Part shown: positions 18,795-26,745 of the stretch, piece by piece
Numbering within the stretch: position 1 is the stretch's first letter
Layout of the letters: every line of letters starts with the position of its first letter
Origin: an uncultured Dehalococcoidia bacterium
GTDB taxonomy: Bacteria > Chloroflexota > Dehalococcoidia > Lucifugimonadales > Lucifugimonadaceae
Reading direction: 5' to 3'
Assembly: GCA_951812795.1 (NCBI GenBank)
Contig: OX638325.1
Coordinates: 558,001-622,000, forward strand
DNA: 64,000 bases
Translations under genes and position numbers: made by a program
Notes under the pieces: model-generated
Seen by the model: the letters and a program-made list of their open reading frames with translations, nothing else
What the model was told of the DNA's origin: nothing
Databases searched by the model: none

Positions 18795-20180
18795 TCAGCA
18801 GTACTGATAGTCGGATGTTGAAGCGATCAACTGGAATATCTCGATGGCACGGTCTGTTTCTTCGTCTTCGTTCGATGGTTCCAACTGACCTGATGCGTGT
18901 TCCGCAATCAACCGGAATGTTCGGTCGGAGATGTCTATGCAACCCATCGCTTCAAGACACGCAGCCACGTACTCCTTGGAACTGAGGTCGCTGGCCTCGC
19001 GCACGAGCGCGACCATACGCTGAATACCGGGCGCGTCTCTGCGTTCCAGTTCGGTTGAGGCAAAATTGATTCGCTCGACTAATGCGCCGCTGTCGATCCA
19101 CTTTTCGCCCTCGTGCCAACCCTCGACGCTAGGCGGTTGAGCAGGAATTGCCCCACAAACATCTTATGGGAGGCCAATTGCGACGAAACCAAGTCTGGGA
19201 GATCGAAACGATCAGTCAAGCGCGCGACACCGAACACCAACTCGGTCGGGCTCTTAACCTTGCGGTAGCGGACAGCATAAGACTCGAAGTGATCGGACTT
19301 GAAGATCGCCTTTAGCACAGCGCGTATCTCGCCATCGTTCTCTTGAAAGACATCGGCCAGTCGTTGGACCTCATCCTCGTCCGCTTCGTCGGCTACGAAG
19401 AACTGGTAGAGCCTTCTGGAGATGAACTCCGCCGTTGCCCGCTGGCGGACGGTAATGTCTACGACGTCCTCGCCGTTCCAAGCACCGACCTCGCCTAGGA
19501 ATTGCTTTTCACCGTCATCTTAGTCACTCGGGTCGAACTGGAACTCCATTGGGAACGGCCCGAAGAAGAATGGTGGCATTGTAGGCTTGGTGGCCCATCC
19601 CGTGAAGGCTCGTGCGGCCGCCTTGACGTCATCTTCGGAGTACGCGCCCTCACCCATCTCGTCGATTCCCATCGAAAACAGTTCAAGCAGCTCGCGACCG
19701 TAGTTTTCGTTTGGCGCGTCCTCGTGGCTGTTCTGGTTGTCCAGCCATTACATCATTCCTGGATTGCGCGATATTTCGAGCAGGAGGTCTCTGAACTTGC
19801 CGAACCCGTAGCGGCGGAAGAGATCGATCTCCGTGAGCATCTCCATCCCATGGTCGAGCTTGATGCCGCCGACGGCTAGTAGGCCGTGCCAGAAGAGGGC
19901 GATTTTTTTCGAGATGTTTTGTGCTGGTGGCCATGCGCCACGCCCTTTGTGGATCGGCGTGAGCGACGGATCTCGCCTCTACAGAAGCGATGAAGTAGCG
20001 ATCCTGCAAGTCTTGGTCTTCGGGATAGCAGAATTAGGGATAAAGGAGCTCTTCGACGGTTTCGTCGTAGCCTTTAGCTACGTATTCGTCTAGTTGATCC
20101 CGCGTCGCTCCGAATCCTGCCCGGCGTAGAAGGTGCGCCATCAGGGCGGTGTCGGTTTCTTTCATAACAGCGGTAGTCAT
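18795..20180 (-). pseudogene. DUF1800-family protein, multiple lesions
   Basis: From ATG 20180 it reads MTTAVMKETDTALMAHLLRR and AGFGATRDQLDEYVAKG. A 15-base duplication (TATCCC repeats) then creates a stop at about 20034. Further frameshifts follow, with in-frame TAA at 19748-19750 (NPGMM-stop-WLDNQ) and 19520-19522 (FDPSD-stop-DDGEKQFLGE). Conserved family pieces remain: APNENYGRELLELFSMG, WNGEDVVDI, SRRLYQFFVADE, VKSPTELVFG. The total span (about 460 codons) equals a full DUF1800 protein, so the gene is inactivated but not deleted. It would have been co-transcribed with the DUF1501 gene downstream. Confidence 0.85.
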
Positions 20181-20229
20181 TGAACGCCTCGCAAATACGT
20201 GTCGCCCGGCAGTTACGAAAAGCAAAAGG

Positions 20230-20272
20230 TTTCCCCCGCTCGTGGGGGAAATGTCCGAAGGACAAAGGGGGC
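20230..20272 (+). repeat. Double-hairpin repeat, family C (copy 2)
   Basis: TTCCCCCGCTCGTGGGGGAA, then ATGTCCGAAGGACAAAGGGGGC. The first stem is CCCCC/GGGGG and the second is TGTCC-GAA-GGACA. Confidence 0.9.
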
Positions 20273-20374
20273 GCGCTGTCTCCGCTGATGCTGTACCGAC
20301 ACCGCAACATCTAGCCCGCTCACACGGACCGCACAATCACCAAATATGCAGCCGTGAGCCGGAAGGAAACTAGC

Positions 20375-21262
20375 ATGCAATCAGTCGGATTCATAGGACT
20401 TGGCAACTTGGGCACCCCGATGGCTCAGAACATCCATTGGGCAGGGTTTCCCATGGCTGTGTACGACCCGCGGGAAGGTGCGACGTGCGCCCTTCTGGAG
20501 GATGGCGTCCGGTTGGCAGTGTTCCCGGGCGAGGTTGCCTCCGTCAGCGACGCGACCATGAGCTGCGTTCCCGTATCCACTGAGGCGGAGGAGATCACTC
20601 TCGGTCGCGACGGAATTCTCAGCGGAATGAATCCGGGCAACGTGTACGTGGACCTCTCCACCAATCGACGGTCTTTAATCCGCAGGATTGGCGGAGTGTT
20701 TGAGGAAAAGGGAACCCACGTGTTGGTCGCCCCGGTTCTGACAAGTCCCACCACCGCTGCGGACCGTGAAGTCATCGTTATGCCCAGCGGCGATAAGGAC
20801 GTCTACGAGCAGCTTCTCCCCGTTTTCGAATCCTTCGACGACAAGGTCGTCTACTAAGGCGACTTGGGCATGGGCAACACCTGCAAACTGGTAAACAACA
20901 TGATCACGCTTGCTGTAATGCAGGTCGCAGCGGAGGGGCTAACCCTGGGGATGAAGGCCGGATTAGATCTCGATGCCTTGATGGAGGCCGAGAGCAAAGG
21001 AATATTGGGTAGTCAAAGAGAGGGGTTGGAGAGGTCAGTGTTCCTCTGGAATTTCGAACCACCATCATTTCGGCAGGTGCTGGCACGAAAGGACATAGCA
21101 CTGGCAAACGAGCTGGCCCGGGAACTGAACGTCCCGATGCCGGTCGCCAACATCGTGGAGCAGCTCTCCATCCAGTGCGGCAATCGCGGCTGCGGAAACA
21201 TGGACACGCACGTAAAATATCGCCTGCAAGAGGAAGCTGCGGGCGTGGAGATCAGGCCGTGA
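20375..21262 (+). pseudogene. 3-hydroxyisobutyrate-dehydrogenase-like gene with in-frame TAA
   Basis: ATG 20375 follows GGAAGGAAAC. The N-terminal NAD-binding motif GFIGLGNLGTPMA is intact. The frame continues to KVVY, meets TAA at 20855-20857, and resumes in the same frame with GDLGMGNTCKLVNNM. That segment contains the family's catalytic-Lys helix motif (GxxxKLxNN). It runs to 21262 (MDTHVKYRLQEEA). Only one stop interrupts 295 codons. Family enzymes oxidise beta-hydroxyacids. It could be a recent nonsense mutant, a sequencing error or two split ORFs. An intact relative is encoded at 39097-39963. Confidence 0.8.
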
Positions 21263-21379
21263 TGGTTCGTGCGGAAGACAGGAAATGATCAAGATTATCC
21301 CGAATATTTCTGACTATTCACCGTTCGATTACAGCCTACACCAAGAAAGCGCCCATCATTGCCACAGCGAGCCTGGCCG

Positions 21380-21853
21380 CTATCCGCCTTCTTCTATGGC
21401 TTCCAACACCGCCGTTGGTACCGCGTCTTCCAAACCGTTGGCAGAAGCTGGGGACAACACCAAGTCGATTAACCGGATTGAGATGTCTTCCGAATCAGGC
21501 CGGGAGGTGGCTATTGTGGTCCAAGGGCTTTCGATTCCGGATCCCGGCTCAAGCGATACACGAACTGCGGAGCGGGTATCCGCTTCGGTCACAGTCAGCT
21601 CGATCACAACCTGTCCGGCCCATATGCATTGGACGTTTGCCGGACATCGGGAATCCTCCACTACCCGATCAAAGAAGACACCAATAGCCATGTCAGGCAG
21701 TTCGACGGATTCGCCAAGGCCAACCTCTACGCGTTGATTGCCCGGCGGCGACGAAACCACGGGTGACGGTGTTGGATCTGACGACGGCTCGCATGCCGTG
21801 GCGAACAGCCCGATCATGACCATCATGGCTAGGACGACGATTAACGACTTCAT
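21380..21853 (-). CDS. Putative lipoprotein, unknown function
   Basis: ATG 21853 gives a clear lipoprotein signal peptide, KSLIVVLAMMVMIGLFATAC, with Cys as lipidation site; longer in-frame starts at 21889 and 21913 would disrupt it. The mature protein (about 135 residues) begins with a Ser/Pro linker. It then has a compact domain containing the sequence VEDSRCPANVQCIWAGQVVIEL, a Cys-pair motif seen in small exported hypothetical proteins. No enzyme family is recognised. It lies in the decayed accessory region but its frame is intact. Confidence 0.65.
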   Translation of the reverse strand: MKSLIVVLAMMVMIGLFATACEPSSDPTPSPVVSSPPGNQRVEVGLGESVELPDMAIGVFFDRVVEDSRCPANVQCIWAGQVVIELTVTEADTRSAVRVSLEPGSGIESPWTTIATSRPDSEDISIRLIDLVLSPASANGLEDAVPTAVLEAIEEGG

Positions 21854-21949
21854 CTGAGTTTGGACTTTCTGGGTTTGAACTGCGCTCATCCTATCTCTGT
21901 AAGACGCTCGCACACGCGGATATGTTCCGCGAAGGGCGTTTCACGCCGC

Positions 21950-22150
21950 TGTTACCCAATAGATTGGCGACTCCGAAGACTTCAACCGCCCTCCGCCCGA
22001 AAAGATCGCCCACGGCGTCGTATTCCTGGCTTCCGATGAATACGGCTACAGGACCGGCACCGAGCTGAACATCTATAGCGGCGAACTCTTAGTTTAGTGG
22101 TGCCCGGCGGACACCCCTACGGCGTAGCGCTAGCCGGTCGCTCGAGAACT
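21950..22150 (+). pseudogene. SDR 3'-end remnant 1
   Basis: Reads IGDSEDFNRPPPEKIAHG, then VVFLASDEYGYRTGTELNIYSG, a stop, and CPADTP..GVALAGRS. This matches the last ~65 residues of the SDR at 15680-16474 (IGDSEASDRP..., VLFLASDESSYMTGTELIIDGG, LADTPFGQAVLARS). A family E repeat follows at 22157, just as one follows the intact gene, so the two were probably duplicated together. Confidence 0.75.
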
Positions 22151-22156
22151 GGAAAC

Positions 22157-22215
22157 ACCACCGTCCCCATTCGCAACGAAAGGGGACGCGAGCGCAGCGA
22201 GCAGGGGGGTATGCC
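22157..22215 (+). repeat. Interspersed repeat, family E
   Basis: GTCCCCATTCGCAACGAAAGGGGA, CGCGAGCGCAGCGAGC and a GGGGGGTATGCC tail. It sits directly against the remaining part of the HigB-like gene. Confidence 0.85.
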
Positions 22216-22381
22216 AGTTACGGTGCTATCCGACCTGCGAATGCCGCCGTCGCATCGCCTCGAAGCGCTTCGTGGCGACCGAACCGGACAACACAGCATC
22301 CGCATCAACAACCAATGGCGCGTCTGCTTAATCTGTACCGACCAAGGCGCGATGGAGATCGAAGTCGTCGAATACCACTAA
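22211..22381 (+). pseudogene. HigB-like toxin, N-terminally truncated
   Basis: The frame reads PVTVLSDLRMPPSHRLEALR, GDRTGQHSIRINNQWRVCLI and ends VEVVEYH, matching the C-terminal two thirds of RelE/HigB-type toxins (P-x-x-LR-GD-x-x-G-x-x-SIRIN-x-QWR). The first ~40 residues normally present are replaced by the family E repeat and SDR debris. An upstream in-frame ATG exists at 22097, but it would translate the repeat. The toxin is therefore probably inactive. The antitoxin gene follows 13 bases later. Confidence 0.75.
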
Positions 22382-22394
22382 ACAAGGCAACACA

Positions 22395-22691
22395 ATGGAC
22401 ACTCTTGAACCAGTCCACCCCGGCGAGCACCTTGCAGAGTTCCTCGAGGAACTCGGTATCAGCCAGTACCGACTAGCCAAGTCGATCGGTGTCCCGCCGA
22501 TCCGCATCAACGCAATCATCAAACGCCGCCGCTCCATAACCGCCGACACAGCACTCCGCATCGGCCGCGCCCTAGGAACCACTCCCGACTACTGGCTAAA
22601 CCTCCAACGAATGTACGACATCGATGTGGCGCGCGGCACCATTGACGTTAGCGGGATAGAACCGCTTGTGGAGGAATCTGCGCGGACCTAA
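22395..22691 (+). CDS. higA: HigA-family antitoxin
   Basis: A 98-residue protein starting at ATG 22395. It begins with PVHPGEHLAEFLEELGISQ, the hallmark of HigA/VapA-type antitoxins. The XRE helix-turn-helix (about 22-75) follows: QYRLAKSIGVPPIRINAII, RRRSITADTALRIGRALG. It normally neutralises the HigB RNase and represses its own operon. Here the toxin gene upstream (ending 22381) is truncated, so this may be an orphan antitoxin or only a regulator. Confidence 0.9.
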   Translation: MDTLEPVHPGEHLAEFLEELGISQYRLAKSIGVPPIRINAIIKRRRSITADTALRIGRALGTTPDYWLNLQRMYDIDVARGTIDVSGIEPLVEESART

Positions 22692-22720
22692 ACTGAGCCT
22701 TCAACTGTCCCGCGAGCCGC

Positions 22721-22868
22721 ATGGACGCCCCGAAGAGATGGGCTACGGCTAGTATTCCTAGCCTCCGACCAATCCAGCTACATTACCAGAAGCAAATTGG
22801 TGATCGACGGGTTTGAGCTGTCAGGACTGTGGCAAATGGGGGACACGCCGCATGGTGCGCGGGTGAGT
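22721..22868 (+). pseudogene. SDR 3'-end remnant 2
   Basis: Across one frameshift it reads GRPEEMGYG, VFLASDQSSYITRSKLVIDG and ELSGLWQMGDTPHGARVS, matching the C-terminus of the SDR at 15680-16474 (GTPEEIGYGVLFLASDESSYMTG, SGQWRLADTPFG). It is a second, more damaged copy, just after the HigA gene. Confidence 0.75.
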
Positions 22869-22910
22869 TAGGAGCAGTCTTGAATAGTTCGTTATCTGAA
22901 TTGACGCGTT

Positions 22911-23492
22911 TCACGCACCGGGAGTGGCCTTTACTTCGCCAGTATCGACGAAATGTACTAACTCACCTACGGCATTGCACAGGCGGCGAAAAGACCGAGA
23001 GGTCTCGAACGCCGCCTCGATGTCCATCCGTGCAGAAAACCGAACTTGGTCTCTCGTCTCCTTGTATGCCAAACCCTGTGCCACTTTTCCGTTCAACCAG
23101 TTTTTCGCGCCACCAAATTCCTCCGCGTCTCCTTGAAAACTTTCGTCGGATGCTAGAAACCAATTCTCGTACTCTCTCTTCGCACACACGACCGCAGTAG
23201 GAATACCGATGTTGATTGAACGCGCCCGACACGCCAATCTCATCCCCAATTCGGTCGGGCAATCTCTGTCCGCGTCCAACAGAACAAGTATTGCTACTCA
23301 CCCGCCAGTGATCGCCGCGTATCCTAAGAAATCTTCCAGTCGCTTGACGAGCGCACCTCGATCCTTCGCCCTTTTTGGCCTCAAGACTTCAACGTCATAT
23401 CGACCCAAACGTTCGCGGATAATTCGTCGCATCAAAACCGGCGCCGCAGTTTCGTCTCCTGGCCCCTCCACAATTGGCACAATAAACCGCAT
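22911..23492 (-). pseudogene. DUF4276-like (TOPRIM-like) protein with in-frame TGA
   Basis: From ATG 23492 (or a TTG at 23504 that overlaps the ATPase stop) the frame reads MRFIVPIVEGPGDETAAPVL and RRI. It meets TGA at 23298-23300 after YAAITGG and continues in the same frame VAILVLLDADRDCPTELG, VVCAKREYENWFLAS, AKNWLNGK and ARMDIEAAFETSRSFRRLC. The EG and D-x-D motifs resemble the DUF4276 family, which is often encoded next to AAA ATPases. The stop replaces one codon in a conserved strand (possibly CGA to TGA). It is co-directional with and adjacent to the ATPase at 23501. Confidence 0.7.
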
Positions 23493-23500
23493 CGAAGATG

Positions 23501-24730
23501 TCAACTGCGCGGTACCAGACCTTCCATGCTGTGTAACTCACCACTAGTAAAAAGACCGGTGGTCACCGCTCGCGATTGCGTCTCCGAAACCGGCCCAACC
23601 TCTGTGCATCCATCACGCATCTCCACCGCCCTCAACGACTCGACCGGTAACCGGTCAATCAAGTCCGGGCTGTGAGTAGTAGCCACGACCTGCGTCCGAG
23701 TCGACGCTTCAACCATCACGTCGGCGAGCACCGGCAACGCGCCCGGATGTACCATCAATTCCGGTTCTTCCAATCCTATCAACGATACGGGGCCTTCTTG
23801 GTAAAACGCTGTTAACAATCCCAACAGACGCACGGAGCCATCTGATTCTTGAGTCAAATCGAACGTGGCAACTCGGTTGCCGTTTTGACCGACACCGTGC
23901 CGCATCTTGACGACTAAGTATCCACCAGATTGTTGAACTACCAAATCCTTCAATCCTGGCACAACTTGTCCCAAGTTACCGTTGATCTCCTCGAGCATTC
24001 TAGATTTTCTTCTAACCATCGCTCGCAATACCGATGCCAGATTGCTGCCATCTTCGAGCAGAACGCGTTCGTTCAAGGGTTTCCTCGGTTCGCGAATCGC
24101 GTCAGGAAACAATCTGTAAAACTGCATTTCGCCGATAAGGACCATGGCTTCTATGACATCACCGAAAGTTATCTCTAATTCGCGAGGTGTGTCATCCTTA
24201 TTGATTCGAAGCGGTAACAACAGGTGAATTGATGTTGGAAAGGCTAGCTCGGATGTCTCGAACGGCGCGTAGTTTAGCGTATTGGGTTTGGTTATCCGCC
24301 CTTCCTTAAATTCGAACTCCTTCGTCACATTCCGATCGCCCTTTGAAATAAACAACCCTCGCTCCCTTTTCACTCGGTAAACACCTGCGCGACTCCCTAA
24401 GACGAACCCGTATTGCATTCGAAATCCACGCCGTTCGATTTCGAAACCGATCTCGACATCGCGAGTCCCACCACCGGGCGAAAACCTTCGGACCGCAACA
24501 ATACCTTGCCGAGAAGCGATCGCCGATTCGACGTCTCTATCGAGTGCGCATTTAATGAAACGCAGAACATCAAGAACGTTGCTCTTGCCCGAGGCATTGG
24601 ATCCTACCAGCACCGTTAGTGGACCGAGTTTTAAGTCCATTTCCCGAATACTCTTGAAGTTTCGGGCCCAGATTCTCGTCAAACGAAAATCTGACTCATC
24701 TGCATTTGTCTGGTTTTGCATCGCACTCAT
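23501..24730 (-). CDS. AAA (AAA_21/OLD-like) ATPase
   Basis: A 409-residue ABC/SMC-type ATPase. Its N-terminus reads LTRIWARNFKSIREMDLKLG with Walker A LVGSNASGKSN (about 41-51). The C-terminal half has a signature-like ESDGSVRLLGLL, Walker B LIGLEEPELMVHP and a VVATTHSPDLID switch motif. This layout is found in RecF-like and OLD-like ATPases and in ATPases of two-gene phage-defence systems (for example AbiL- and PARIS-type), whose partner is TOPRIM- or RloB-like. The partner here is the broken DUF4276-like gene that starts at its 3' end. A defence role is inference. The tRNA-Leu gene lies about 80 bases upstream. Confidence 0.85.
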   Translation of the reverse strand: MSAMQNQTNADESDFRLTRIWARNFKSIREMDLKLGPLTVLVGSNASGKSNVLDVLRFIKCALDRDVESAIASRQGIVAVRRFSPGGGTRDVEIGFEIERRGFRMQYGFVLGSRAGVYRVKRERGLFISKGDRNVTKEFEFKEGRITKPNTLNYAPFETSELAFPTSIHLLLPLRINKDDTPRELEITFGDVIEAMVLIGEMQFYRLFPDAIREPRKPLNERVLLEDGSNLASVLRAMVRRKSRMLEEINGNLGQVVPGLKDLVVQQSGGYLVVKMRHGVGQNGNRVATFDLTQESDGSVRLLGLLTAFYQEGPVSLIGLEEPELMVHPGALPVLADVMVEASTRTQVVATTHSPDLIDRLPVESLRAVEMRDGCTEVGPVSETQSRAVTTGLFTSGELHSMEGLVPRS

Positions 24731-24808
24731 CCCATCACAATCCTATCGTTTGAGTCCGTTTTGCGGTCCGAACTACGTAGTGCGAGCCACGGCTCAATTT
24801 TCCGAAAT

Positions 24809-24892
24809 TGGTGGGGGAGGCGGGATTCGAACCCGCACGGCCTAAGCCACATGCTCCTAAGGCATGCGCGTCTACCATTCCGCCACTCCCCC
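24809..24892 (-). tRNA. tRNA-Leu (anticodon UAG)
   Basis: On the minus strand the 7-bp acceptor stem is GGGGGAG/CTCCCCC with discriminator A and an encoded CCA (24811-24809). The anticodon stem-loop is CATGC-CTTAGGA-GCATG, giving anticodon TAG. A long variable arm typical of class II tRNA-Leu is present, and the T-loop is GTTCGAATC. All arms pair. It marks the edge of the accessory region at 16.5-24.7 kb. Confidence 0.97.
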
Positions 24893-24945
24893 GTAACCTA
24901 AATGGTACTTCGCACCCCTCTAGATGGACGTTCCGTCCGCTGAAG

Positions 24946-24970
24946 CGCCGGCTTTCGCCGGAATGACGGT
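24946..24970 (-). repeat. Interspersed repeat, family D
   Basis: On the minus strand it reads CGTCATTCCGGCGAAAGCCGG, a hairpin CCGGC-GAAA-GCCGG. It lies just downstream of the GH32 gene and may act as its terminator. Other copies are at 50762-50791 and 52947-52973. Confidence 0.8.
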
Positions 24971-25007
24971 AATAGCACGAAAATCACAGCGGTTATGCCC
25001 TGCGCCC

Positions 25008-26633
25008 CTACTCGTAGACGTTCGCCATCTGCCAGGCGTCGAGCGATTCGAGGATGGCGGCGGAGCCTTGCGCCCGCAGCGATACGCCGACGCTGTCGGC
25101 CCGTCCGGGGTAGACGCGGGCAGCGATGCACTGCTGGTCGTTGACGAATAACTCTACGATGCTCTTGTCGATGAAGACGCGGAGCCGCAACGGCTCATCG
25201 TCCGTGAGCACGATCGGTGCCGTTTCCGGCGGTCGCGAGAGCGCGTCGGGGAGCGTGGACGAATAGGAGGTGTCGAGCGACACTATGCTCTGCAGGACGG
25301 GCACTTTTCTCGGTGCGCCAAACTTCGGCACCGCAGGTGCGCCGCTCGCCAGCAACGCCCCGCTCTTGGGCAGGTCGCGATGCATTCGGAAGCCGCGTTC
25401 CTTGAAGAACGATATCCGCGTGTACTCCTCGCGGTTCGGCGATCGCAGCACGTTTAACTCCACCATTGGCGAGTCTTGAGCGTCGATCTCCACGATCAAC
25501 TCCATAGCATCGCCGGCAACGCCTTCCAGCACAATCTCTTCGTTGGCAGGTAAGACGGTATCGTCGATGTGGATGTGTTCGCCTCGCAGCGACTCGACGT
25601 CGCCCGCAGGTTCGATCTTCAACTCGTCCTCATACTCGCCGAGCGTCACCCGGCGTGGCAGCGACATGATCTGGTTCCAGCCTTCGGACGGGTAGCCGGG
25701 GTTCATGTTGTGGATGATGATGACACCGCCCTCGCCGTCGGGCGTCGCCGATGGTGCGTGGACGCCTGACGGTGTCGACGCACCGAAGTTGAATAGTCCG
25801 GCACTCGTCACGACGAACTTGTCGCGCTCCATGTCGTAGTCGCCGAGGAGATACTGCCCGCCGCTCATGTGACTGAAGAACGGCAGTATCCACCGGTCCC
25901 CTATTGGCCAGAAGTACGGACATGCCCCGTCGTCGCCGACCAGAGTGAATCGGTCGTCCTCGGTGAACGGGTGCAGATACTCCCACGTCGCCAGATCCTT
26001 CGAGCGGAAGAGAAAATCGGCGGCGATCCGCTTCCCACCCGGACCGTCGGGCAACATTCCCGCTGAAAGCGAATAGTAGTAGTCGCCCTTCTTCCAGATG
26101 CACGGATCGAAGACCGTGTATTCCTGCGGCGAGCCATCCTGCGGGGGTGTCGGTATCACCGCCTGCCCCGTCACCTTCTCCCAATTCAGCAGCAACGGAT
26201 CGCTCGACGTCGCTACCATGTTCCCCACCTGGGTCCCGTGATACATCGCAATCACCCGGTCATCCTCGACCAGCGTCGCGCCCGAGAAGCAGCACTCCTC
26301 AGGATCGGGATAGATCGCATACGGCAAGTCCCGCCAGTGGATCAGGTCGTCGCTGATCGCATGGCCCCAGTGCACCCGAGGGTCTTCGGGCGGATACCCC
26401 TGATAGAAAAGGTGCCATCGCCCCTGCCAGAAACACAACCCGTTCGGGTCATTGAGAGTGTTCTCGGGGTTGACGTAGTGATAGATCGGGCGATGCGGGT
26501 CGTCAGCCTTCGCCTCCCGCGAAGTGATCATGCACCGGAGCAATGGGTTTTCCTTCAACTGCGCTTCTTGCTCCTCCAATGTCTCCGCCCACGTATAGTG
26601 CGGTGCCAGAGACTTGTAGCTGCTCTCGGTCAT
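25008..26633 (-). CDS. Glycoside hydrolase family 32 protein
   Basis: A 541-residue GH32 protein (fructosidase/invertase clan). ATG 26633 is chosen because GGAGG lies 7-8 bases upstream; the longer in-frame extension has no domain. The five-bladed propeller carries the nucleophile motif NDPNG (Asp62), FSGA (the HxGS/FSGS-like position), and FDPCIWKKGDYYY at the RDP position. The usual Glu-Cys acid/base motif reads DGACPYFWPIG, so the expected Glu is not evident. A C-terminal beta-sandwich follows, with LRVFIDKSIVELFVN. No signal peptide is seen. It is divergent from the SMP-30 gene, probably sharing control. The substrate could be a sucrose- or fructan-like sugar. Confidence 0.85.
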   Translation of the reverse strand: MTESSYKSLAPHYTWAETLEEQEAQLKENPLLRCMITSREAKADDPHRPIYHYVNPENTLNDPNGLCFWQGRWHLFYQGYPPEDPRVHWGHAISDDLIHWRDLPYAIYPDPEECCFSGATLVEDDRVIAMYHGTQVGNMVATSSDPLLLNWEKVTGQAVIPTPPQDGSPQEYTVFDPCIWKKGDYYYSLSAGMLPDGPGGKRIAADFLFRSKDLATWEYLHPFTEDDRFTLVGDDGACPYFWPIGDRWILPFFSHMSGGQYLLGDYDMERDKFVVTSAGLFNFGASTPSGVHAPSATPDGEGGVIIIHNMNPGYPSEGWNQIMSLPRRVTLGEYEDELKIEPAGDVESLRGEHIHIDDTVLPANEEIVLEGVAGDAMELIVEIDAQDSPMVELNVLRSPNREEYTRISFFKERGFRMHRDLPKSGALLASGAPAVPKFGAPRKVPVLQSIVSLDTSYSSTLPDALSRPPETAPIVLTDDEPLRLRVFIDKSIVELFVNDQQCIAARVYPGRADSVGVSLRAQGSAAILESLDAWQMANVYE

Positions 26634-26678
26634 AATGCGTCCTCCATGCCCGTTCTGATCCGTACCACGCTGGGTCAA

Positions 26679-26734
26679 CGTGCAACAACGATAATAACCA
26701 CTGTGAACCAAGCGGAACGCAACTCTGTTGCACG
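26679..26734. promoter_or_regulatory. Inverted repeat between GH32 and SMP-30 genes
   Basis: CGTGCAACA (26679-26687) and TGTTGCACG (26726-26734) are perfect 9-bp inverted arms separated by 38 bases in the divergent intergenic region. Paired sites of this kind are common for sugar-responsive repressors that control both directions. No regulator gene is adjacent, so this is a prediction. Confidence 0.45.
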
Positions 26735-26745
26735 AGGAGAACCAA

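Noticed and set aside
18060..20857. TAA reassigned to a sense codon genome-wide
   Set aside because: Intact genes in the window stop at TAA (for example 3636-3638 and 10739-10741), and the affected genes also carry frameshifts, so local decay is simpler.
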